Positions 34,084 to 40,354 of a DNA stretch of 49,744 nt are shown piece by piece. Position numbers and translations under genes: made by a program. The stretch is from Chloroflexota bacterium (lineage in GTDB: Bacteria > Chloroflexota > Limnocylindria > Limnocylindrales > CSP1-4). The stretch is from NCBI GenBank assembly GCA_027364875.1, contig DAHXON010000007.1, positions 29,516 to 79,259 of the forward strand, in the 5' to 3' direction. Position 1 is the first letter of the stretch. Each line of letters opens with the position of its first letter. The notes beneath the pieces were generated by a model. That model did not search any database, was not told the origin of the DNA, and was given only the letters and a program-made list of their open reading frames with translations.

Positions 34084-35139
34084 CTAGGAGTGCACTGCGG
34101 AGGACGGTTGGCCTTCCGTGCGCGAGCGTTCGAACTGCTCGAGGATTACGCGCTCAACCTCGCTCGGACGCTTCTCCCACATCTTCAAGCCCAGTCGCAT
34201 CGGGACTTCATTGACCTCGGCACCCGCGTTGCCTCCGGCGAAGGTCCAGAACCGCAAGATCGCAGGCTTCTGCGGATCCCGATCAATACGGGCGATTTCG
34301 GACCAGTGGTGCCGTGCGTAGATCGGGATCTTGATCCAGTCATCCCCTATGGACAGGGGCTGCACGCCGAGGTTTCGCCACGGCTGCGAGCGTCGGATCA
34401 CGATCTTCGGCCCGTGAGGGCTCGGCCGTCGTGCGCCGCCCGTCGTCGCCGCGTCGGCTGACTGCGTTGGCTGCGTGCTCGACAGCCGGGGAAACGAGGC
34501 CAGGCGGCCATCCGGCTGCACTCTGTTGCCGCGGTCGAACAGGCGACTCAGTAGTCGACCAATCTTCGACCGATGATCGCCGTCCTCGAAGACCCCCTGC
34601 CGCCGAAGCATCTCCATCAGTCTGTCGAACTGCTGCGGCGTGAAGGCACGTGCTGGAACGATTACCCACGCACTCCCATTTATCCAAGGGTTCGAGAATG
34701 GCAGGACGAGGACTCGGCTCTCGACGCGCGGCTGTCGAAGGTTCGGCCAGATAGTCTCCGGCGACGAGAGCGGCACCGTCCAGCCCTCGACCCCTTCTTC
34801 GGTGAACCGTACCCAGGTGCCCAGCCCGGCTTTCGCGGACGAGTAAAGACCGCGAGTTGTCCAGATAGAGACGGCGGGCATGAGGAATGGCGCCAAGAGC
34901 GGCAAGAAGATCCCGGCCTCAACGTCCGCCGCGATCGGCCGATCAGCAGGCCCGGAGCCCGGAATCGCCGATGCTACGAACATCAGGCCAAAGCCAGCAA
35001 AGACCACGGTGGAGATCAGGCCGATCTTCGACGTCTCATAGGCCCAGTACAGGTCCTTGTAGCCCAGCCGGAAGCTGACTTCCAGGCTCTCCGCCGCGCG
35101 GACGGTTCGCTCTTCAGAGGTAGAGACGACTCTCATCAC
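34084..35139 (-). CDS. YcxB-like membrane protein
   Basis: 351 residues. Two adjacent membrane helices (about 38-60 and 78-95: IGLISTVVFAGFGLMFVASA, AGIFLPLLAPFLMPAVSIWT) are followed by a domain with the YcxB-like signature, ending WVIVPARAFTPQQFDRLMEM (about 157-176). A Ser/Thr/Pro-rich linker and a second globular segment close the protein. YcxB-like proteins are membrane-anchored and of unknown function. GTG at 35139 is 6 bases after a TAAGCT box, so leaderless translation is likely; ATG 35136 is an alternative. It is divergent from the 35229 gene. Confidence 0.65.
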   Translation of the reverse strand: MMRVVSTSEERTVRAAESLEVSFRLGYKDLYWAYETSKIGLISTVVFAGFGLMFVASAIPGSGPADRPIAADVEAGIFLPLLAPFLMPAVSIWTTRGLYSSAKAGLGTWVRFTEEGVEGWTVPLSSPETIWPNLRQPRVESRVLVLPFSNPWINGSAWVIVPARAFTPQQFDRLMEMLRRQGVFEDGDHRSKIGRLLSRLFDRGNRVQPDGRLASFPRLSSTQPTQSADAATTGGARRPSPHGPKIVIRRSQPWRNLGVQPLSIGDDWIKIPIYARHHWSEIARIDRDPQKPAILRFWTFAGGNAGAEVNEVPMRLGLKMWEKRPSEVERVILEQFERSRTEGQPSSAVHS

Positions 35140-35145
35140 CAGTGA

Positions 35146-35151
35146 AGCTTA
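35146..35151 (-). promoter_or_regulatory. -10 box TAAGCT, probable leaderless promoter of the YcxB-like gene
   Basis: Minus strand TAAGCT-tcactg-GTG: 6 bases between the box and the start codon, the same spacing as the TATAGT promoters of LuxR copies 1 and 4. Confidence 0.45.
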
Positions 35152-35216
35152 GCGAACGGACAGCCCGCAGGATCCTGGCGCCGCCGCCAAGCCCGCGATT
35201 CGGATGGGTCGGGATC

Positions 35217-35222
35217 TACAAT
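35217..35222 (+). promoter_or_regulatory. -10 box TACAAT, probable leaderless promoter
   Basis: TACAAT-cagcgc-ATG (35229). The near-consensus -10 lies 6 bases from the start, which both defines the start and indicates a leaderless transcript. Confidence 0.5.
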
Positions 35223-35228
35223 CAGCGC

Positions 35229-35945
35229 ATGGATCAGGGCGTCGCAATAGTCATTGCCGCTGTCTTCGGAGCATTAGGCACAGTCGCAGGCGTGTTCCTG
35301 GGCGGCCGCATTAGCGCCTCGTCCGCAGCGGCAGCGGCCAAAGTCGCTGCCGACGCCACGACCGAAGCTGCGCATCTCGCCCAGGCGGTGGCTGAGGCCG
35401 ATCGTGAGGAGGCGAGGTCAGAACGACGACGAGCGACGAGCAAAGAGGCCGCGCGTGCAGCACGCCGCCACCTCCTGGCGGCAACGGCGCTCTTCTCGGA
35501 TGAGGCGGGAGTTTTCCGCGGTCAGCAGGCAGCGAAGCCGGTCGGCCGGAGGACATGGACGTGGCTGCCGTCCGACGACAGCGAAGTCGAAGGGCACACA
35601 AAGCTGGCGATTGATGCGTCGATCGAGGTCGTTCCGCGCGACCTCCGCGAATTCGTTGCGCGCGCGGCGCAGGCCTTGTCCGACCCGATCACTGTCGGCG
35701 ACTACGGAGGCCCACCACCCTGGGTAATCGGTCGGCAGATCGCGGACGAGGCTGACGGTGTCTTTGGGGCGTATCTCCGCGACGAGGCGCTGCCGCCGAC
35801 GCCGGAGACAGACCGAATGGCCGCAGCGATTGACCAATACTGGTCGGAGATGGACCAGCTCCAAAGCGAGGCTCGCGAGGAACGAGCAGCGCGCCAGAGA
35901 GCGGCTGAGGCGGGCAAGTCTGGGCCGGTGACGTCCGATACTTGA
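35229..35945 (+). CDS. Single-TM protein with coiled-coil and unknown cytoplasmic domain
   Basis: 238 residues from ATG 35229. The N-terminal membrane anchor is VAIVIAAVFGALGTVAGVFL (about 5-24), followed by an Ala/Glu/Arg-rich coiled coil (about 30-80: EADREEARSERRRATSKEAA). A predicted globular region (about 80-200) contains WTWLPSDDSEVEGHTKLAID and VPRDLREFVARAAQAL, and a charged helical tail closes the protein. No family is recognised. An upstream in-frame ATG (35142) is rejected because the TACAAT box would fall inside the gene. It is divergent from the YcxB-like gene with 89 bases between, and may share control with it. Confidence 0.65.
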   Translation: MDQGVAIVIAAVFGALGTVAGVFLGGRISASSAAAAAKVAADATTEAAHLAQAVAEADREEARSERRRATSKEAARAARRHLLAATALFSDEAGVFRGQQAAKPVGRRTWTWLPSDDSEVEGHTKLAIDASIEVVPRDLREFVARAAQALSDPITVGDYGGPPPWVIGRQIADEADGVFGAYLRDEALPPTPETDRMAAAIDQYWSEMDQLQSEAREERAARQRAAEAGKSGPVTSDT

Positions 35946-36190
35946 ATCGGCCTGATAGCTGGCACCTGAGGCAGGCCGCTGCGGAGTTCCGCAAGATCCG
36001 CGAACCGCAGCCGGCGGCTTGTCAGTTTCCTCCGAGCTTCGTCGAGGCATCCGGCGTTGCGATCACAAAAACGGACGTGCTGGTAGGCCCAAGCAGTGAC
36101 AGGCGAATGGCTCGCTGGCTCCGGCCGACGGACATTTGTACCGTGGTCCTGCTGCTTATCTTGGCGCAGCATCCGGTCTCGATCAGAACT

Positions 36191-36207
36191 CCAGGGAGCT
36201 ACCCTGG
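36191..36207. promoter_or_regulatory. Small hairpin in the spacer before tcmP
   Basis: CCAGGG-agcta-CCCTGG, 34 bases before the tcmP ATG. The 296-base spacer 35946-36241 shows no other feature. Operator or leader hairpin; function not assignable. Confidence 0.3.
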
Positions 36208-36241
36208 TCGGTGATCGGTTCAATGGAGTGGGGTTCGGGGG

Positions 36242-37342
36242 ATGCCGCCAAACGAAACGATCTGGGCAGCTGAGGAGCACACCTTCGCGAAGCACCGGTT
36301 GCTTCGGCGCTATCTCGATGCCTGGCTGCCCATCATGGCTAGGCACAACCACAGACTCGTCCTGGTCGACGGGTTCGCGGGCCCGGGGCGCTACTCGGGA
36401 GGTCAGCCTGGCTCCCCGCTGATCATGCTCGACGCGTACCTCGGTCATGCCTACCGTGCCACCCTGCCCCACATGGCCAGGGTCGAGCTGACGTACCTCT
36501 TCATCGAAAAGGATGCCGGACGGATCAACCACCTCGAGGGGGAGCTGGCGAAAATCGCCCGGCCCGCCAACGTGAACGTCTATGCCATTGAAGGCAGCTT
36601 CGACGAGGAGATGCCGAAGTTGCTGGATGGGATCCCCGCCGACAAGGGGCTGGTGCCGACGTTCGCGTTCATCGACCCCTTTGGGTACACCGAGCACGAC
36701 CTCCAGCTGTCGAGCCGGATACTGGGCTTCCCGCGTTGCGAAGTGCTGATCTATATGCCCTTCCCATTCATCGCCCGGTTCGTCGACCAGCCCACGATCG
36801 CTCCAGCCTTGACCAAGCTCTACGGCGACGAATCTTGGCGAACGGCCCAGGGCAAGGCAACGCTTCCTGAGCGGATCAAGGCTCTCCATGACGCGTTCGT
36901 CGGCGCCCTTCACAGGTCAGCCAAGTACGTCCGGTCCTTCGAGATCATTGGGAATGGCGGAAGCACGGGCTACCACCTCTTCTTCGCGACTGGTCATCCC
37001 CTCGGCCTCGAGAAGATGAAGGAGGCCATGTGGAAGGTCGATCCAGTGGGCGGAGCCAGGTTCGCCGACTCTACACAGACCGGCCAGTTGGTTCTGTTCG
37101 AGGAGCAACCTGACCTCTCCTCGCTGGCCCGCGATCTGCGAGCACAGTTTGGGAATCGCGAATTTGCCATCGAACAGGCCGAGCGGTTCACGCTCGAAGA
37201 GACGGCCTTCTGTCCCTCGCTGCATCTGAAGCAGGTTCTGCGCGAGATCGAAAGGGCCGGCGAGCTTGACGCTCGCCATCCCACTCAAACTCGCAGGCGG
37301 AATACCTACCCGCCGGGGACGCTAGTCACGTTCACGCAGTGA
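36242..37342 (+). CDS. tcmP: Three-Cys-motif partner protein TcmP
   Basis: 366 residues with a methyltransferase-like Rossmann core. LVLVDGFAGPGRYSGG (about 39-54) resembles SAM-binding motif I, an acidic strand is LTYLFIEKD, and FAFIDPFGYT (141-150) resembles the DPPY-type catalytic motif of amino-methyltransferases. This pattern and the N-terminal WAAEEHTFAKHRLLRRYLDA match the TcmP family. TcmP proteins are typically found next to a three-Cys-motif (Gp37/Gp68, DUF5131) protein, as here, but their biochemical role is not established to my knowledge. It is convergent with the DUF5131 gene, with an 11-base tail-to-tail overlap. A GGGGG-rich stretch before the ATG may serve for ribosome binding. 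Confidence 0.85.
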   Translation: MPPNETIWAAEEHTFAKHRLLRRYLDAWLPIMARHNHRLVLVDGFAGPGRYSGGQPGSPLIMLDAYLGHAYRATLPHMARVELTYLFIEKDAGRINHLEGELAKIARPANVNVYAIEGSFDEEMPKLLDGIPADKGLVPTFAFIDPFGYTEHDLQLSSRILGFPRCEVLIYMPFPFIARFVDQPTIAPALTKLYGDESWRTAQGKATLPERIKALHDAFVGALHRSAKYVRSFEIIGNGGSTGYHLFFATGHPLGLEKMKEAMWKVDPVGGARFADSTQTGQLVLFEEQPDLSSLARDLRAQFGNREFAIEQAERFTLEETAFCPSLHLKQVLREIERAGELDARHPTQTRRRNTYPPGTLVTFTQ

Positions 37343-38072
37343 TCGACAACTCCGCCCGTGCTTCTGGGTAGTCGTCCCAGGTTCGACCGTCAAGCAGGCG
37401 GCCATTCGCCTTCGGCGTGCGACCGCCCCACTGTTTGAAGAAGAACGCGACTTCCTGCTCCTGGCAACGATCCCTGAGGTCTCTGAACCAATCGGCGTCT
37501 GGTCGCCTGGCGCCATTCCCTGACTCCCCTCCTGCAATGAGCCAGTCGATGCCGGTCAGGTCGAGCGACGGAAGCGGCCCAAGGAGCGGCTCGGCTGAGA
37601 TGAAGCGCACGGCGGCCGGCACTGTTCGGAGGAAGTCGGCCCGGTGCACCCATCGATCGTTCTCGATGGTGACTCCGATCCAGATGTTCTCCGGCCACGG
37701 CAGTCTGGGGGCCAAGGCCGCCAGACGCTCAGGTCGCTTGGTCAGCGTTTGGAACTGATGTTGTCGGCAGGAGGCCATGACCTCGAACACGTCCCTGATG
37801 TACTCGTCCGGGACGAGCTCATGAAACAGGTCCGACATGCTGTTCACGAACACGCGACGGCTCCCTCGCCAGTGGCGCGGGAGCTGAAGGCGCTCAGGAT
37901 GCAGCACGACGTTCTCGCCCGCGTTTTCCGGCGTCCACGGTCGCTTCGACCAGCCAAACCGGATGGACAGCGTCTCTGCGTAGCAATGCGCGCATCCGGG
38001 AGACACCTTCGAGCAGCCGGTGACAGGGTTCCACGTGGCGTCAGTCCACTCGATTCTCGATTGATCGCTCAC
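37332..38072 (-). CDS. DUF5131 / phage Gp37-Gp68 family three-Cys-motif protein
   Basis: 246 residues. The N-terminal three-Cys motif is WNPVTGCSKVSPGCAHCYAE (Cys20, 27, 30), placed as in radical-SAM-like iron-sulfur proteins. RRVFVNSMSDLFHELVPDEY, the QFQTLTKRPERLAAL block, IWIGVTIEND and WLIAGGESGNGARRPDADWF follow, all characteristic of Gp37/Gp68 phage-type proteins. A radical SAM-like role with an iron-sulfur cluster is widely presumed; the substrate is unknown. The GTG start has GAGGG upstream. The gene is on the opposite strand to tcmP, whereas many pairs are codirectional. Confidence 0.87.
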   Translation of the reverse strand: MSDQSRIEWTDATWNPVTGCSKVSPGCAHCYAETLSIRFGWSKRPWTPENAGENVVLHPERLQLPRHWRGSRRVFVNSMSDLFHELVPDEYIRDVFEVMASCRQHQFQTLTKRPERLAALAPRLPWPENIWIGVTIENDRWVHRADFLRTVPAAVRFISAEPLLGPLPSLDLTGIDWLIAGGESGNGARRPDADWFRDLRDRCQEQEVAFFFKQWGGRTPKANGRLLDGRTWDDYPEARAELSITA

Positions 38073-38208
38073 GATGCCCTCAGCTGCAGTCCTGCCGCCG
38101 TGATCGTAGCTCCGGTTCCGAGCGAGTCAAGGGCCTGTCGCACAAATGTTCTACTTGAAAGGGTGTCCCACCCCCGCCATCACGGGCGAATCCGCGCCTG
38201 GCTACGCG

Positions 38209-38853
38209 TCAAATGGGCAGCGGAGAGGGCCGATAGTCGATGACGCGATCCGCGCCGATCGCGCGGAGCATCTCCAGCTTGGGCGCACCGTCCACCGCGG
38301 TCACGTGCGCCCCGAGGACCTTGGCGAGCTGGACCGCGAACGTGCCGAAGCTCCCTCCCGCCCCGTTGACCAGGACCCGCTGTCCGCTCCGGACGTCCGC
38401 CTTGCGCAGGAACCGCAGGGCCTCGCCTCCCCCGTAGGGCACGGCGGCGGCCTCCTGATAGCCTAGGTTCGCCGGCATCGTTGTGATCGCCCCGGTCTGG
38501 GGGTTCTCGCGCAGGCAGATGTACTCCGCGTAGGCTCCCAGGGGGATGCCCGTCGCTGCGAAGACCCCGTCGCCCTTCCTGAGCGACCTGACGTTCTTGC
38601 CTACCGCGTCGACGTCACCGGCGAGCTCCTGCCCGAGCACACCTCGTCTCGGTCTGCGGATGCCGAACGCCAGCCGCATGGGCACCCAGATCCAGGGGGC
38701 GAAGTCGAATCTCCGCAGCTCGCAATCGGCCGCGCTGACCGTCGTGGCGCGGATCCGAACCAGCACTTCGTCGTCCCTCGGAACGGGCTTCGGCACGTCT
38801 TTGAGTTGAAGAACATCCGGTGGTCCGTAGTCCGTGCACACGATTGTTCTCAT
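38209..38853 (-). pseudogene. 3'-truncated MDR-family alcohol dehydrogenase / quinone oxidoreductase
   Basis: 214 residues remain of a protein family of about 320-340. The catalytic-domain half is intact: IVCTDYGPPDVLQLKDVPKP, VLVRIRATTVSAADCELRRF, GQELAGDVDAVGKNVRSLRK. So is the start of the NADP-binding Rossmann fold, VLVNGAGGSFGTFAVQLAKV. After GADRVIDYR the sequence turns to PSPLPI and stops, removing the rest of the cofactor domain. It cannot be a normal enzyme. The break lies at the edge of the TcmP/DUF5131 block, consistent with truncation by insertion or deletion there. Confidence 0.75.
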
Positions 38854-38885
38854 GGGTCTCCGGTCCGTGCGTTCGTATTCATTCT

Positions 38886-39230
38886 CTATCCCCCTGTTGT
38901 GGTTGACGTTGACGTAGACGAGCCGCCCACGCCAACGTCGGACTTCACATCTGACACACCTGCCTGGCCGGTCCCGAACGCACTCGGGGGACCAGGTTCA
39001 ACAGCACTGACCGAGACCAGGGGCATTCCCAGATCACGCACTCTCTTGAACAACCCATGCAACGCAGCCTGGTCCACCACCGGGCCGGCGATGAGCGTGT
39101 CGCCGCCATCGAGGGTGATCGTCAGGCCCTCGAACCACTCCTCCCATCGAGGGTCGAGCTGGCCTGCAATCCGGATCTGATATGCCATCGGTGGGCTTGG
39201 ATTGGCTTGTGGGTCGAGTTCGTGGGACAT
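38886..39230 (-). CDS. Small conserved protein, LuxR-associated family, paralogue 3
   Basis: 114 residues from the ATG at 39230, which has AAGGAG six bases upstream. The core is YQIRIAGQLDPRWEEWFEGL, a DGGDTL turn, then VVDQAALHGLFKRVRDLGMP and LVSVSAV, clearly the same family as 5910-6179 and 15296-15562. This copy adds an N-terminal ~16 residues and a low-complexity tail (Gly/Ser/Thr, GGSSTSTSTTTGG). It lies on the same strand as, and downstream of, the DUF4386 gene and MalT/LuxR copy 4, keeping the association of this family with MalT/LuxR regulators. Function unknown. Confidence 0.78.
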   Translation of the reverse strand: MSHELDPQANPSPPMAYQIRIAGQLDPRWEEWFEGLTITLDGGDTLIAGPVVDQAALHGLFKRVRDLGMPLVSVSAVEPGPPSAFGTGQAGVSDVKSDVGVGGSSTSTSTTTGG

Positions 39231-39384
39231 AGCTCCTTGCCCGTTGCGGCTGATCACTGCCAGCCAGCCATCGGTGGCCTGCACCTGCAGCCAGTCCTCA
39301 CGGCGGCAGGCGGCGATCGCCCGGCCTCAGCACTGGACGGAATCGGGAACCGGTGCGGCGGCCAAGTGCCGCCGCCCCGGCGGA

Positions 39385-40131
39385 CTACGTGGTGACGATG
39401 GCCTGACTCACGACCGCGACGGGCCCGCGATCGGTCGGATCAGATGACTTCACCCCCGTCACGACCGGATGGCTGAACCCCTTGGCGAGGAGCCAGATCG
39501 GGAGGATCAGCTCGAAGAGGCCGCCCGGGAGCATGGCGAGCATCCCGGCGCCCTGTGTCACGTCGGTCACACCGAACATGGCCAGGACGGCTCCCGCGAG
39601 CAACACCGGATAGCCGATGAGCCCAAGGACTGCAAGCGGGCGCGGGACCAGCTTCGATCGATACAGCAAGCAGGCGACGAAGATTCCGGACGCGCCCGTG
39701 AAGAGATAGAGCAGCACGATGGTCACGTCGTGTTGTGCCTTGAAGAGCGAACCCAGCGATTGGGAAGCGGACGCATCGAGCGTGCCGTCGCGCGCTCCGT
39801 TACCGAGCGCGAGCGCGATGAGCGGAGCCGCCATATAGAGGAGCACCACTCCGAGCTCGGCGACTCGCAGACCGACGTATCCAAGGGCCAGCGGCTCACT
39901 GGTGCGTCTCAGAAACGGAAACATGAGGATTGCGATACCCACGACCGCGAGGCCGTCGACGAATGCGAGGAGCGCGCCGGCAGCCAGCGCGGTGGCGTCT
40001 CCGGAAGCAAGGATCAAGTAGTTCGGGCGATCCAGAACCGCCTTGATGAGCGTATCGGCCACGCTGAACGATACGGTGGCAATCAGGAACAGCAGACCAA
40101 CGATGGCTGCGGTCCTTCTGGAAGATGTCAT
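39385..40131 (-). CDS. DUF4386 family membrane protein
   Basis: 248 residues with about seven helices and the DUF4386 pattern. It starts RRTAAIVGLLFLIATVSFSV, then GYVGLRVAELGVVLLYMAAP, a TIVLLYLFTGASGIFVACLL segment, LYRSKLVPRPLAVLGLIGYP, and ends with the ELILPIWLLAKGF helix. Function of the family unknown. AGGGAGAA precedes the ATG. It follows MalT/LuxR copy 4 on the same strand. Its upstream spacer contains a GGTATGA-gtg-TCATACC palindrome and a motif shared with the spacer at 213-242, suggesting regulation by the adjacent LuxR protein (inference). Confidence 0.85.
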   Translation of the reverse strand: MTSSRRTAAIVGLLFLIATVSFSVADTLIKAVLDRPNYLILASGDATALAAGALLAFVDGLAVVGIAILMFPFLRRTSEPLALGYVGLRVAELGVVLLYMAAPLIALALGNGARDGTLDASASQSLGSLFKAQHDVTIVLLYLFTGASGIFVACLLYRSKLVPRPLAVLGLIGYPVLLAGAVLAMFGVTDVTQGAGMLAMLPGGLFELILPIWLLAKGFSHPVVTGVKSSDPTDRGPVAVVSQAIVTT

Positions 40132-40229
40132 GGCTGTTCTCCCTGGTGTGTTTCGCTCACACCTGGCTCAGGCCGGCCGGTCCTTGCGGCCCCTGTCGCT
40201 GGCCTGCACAGGCAGCGTGTCCCCTCGAG

Positions 40230-40269
40230 GGTATGAGTGTCATACCTCCAAGGAGCGATTTCGGGGGAC
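40230..40269 (-). promoter_or_regulatory. Palindrome plus shared motif upstream of the DUF4386 gene
   Basis: GGTATGA-gtg-TCATACC (centre about 40239) is a perfect 7-bp inverted repeat. It runs into a motif starting GTCATACCTCCAAGGAGC and ending ATTTCGGGGGAC, matched with few changes by 213-242 in the paralogous cassette. Candidate operator for the MalT-type regulator. Confidence 0.5.
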
Positions 40270-40354
40270 CATTCGCGGGCGTCCTGGAGGGAGGAGAGGG
40301 TCGAGCCGGCGGACCGTCAGTTCGGCCGGCCCCTCCCGGCCGAAGGTGTCCGGC

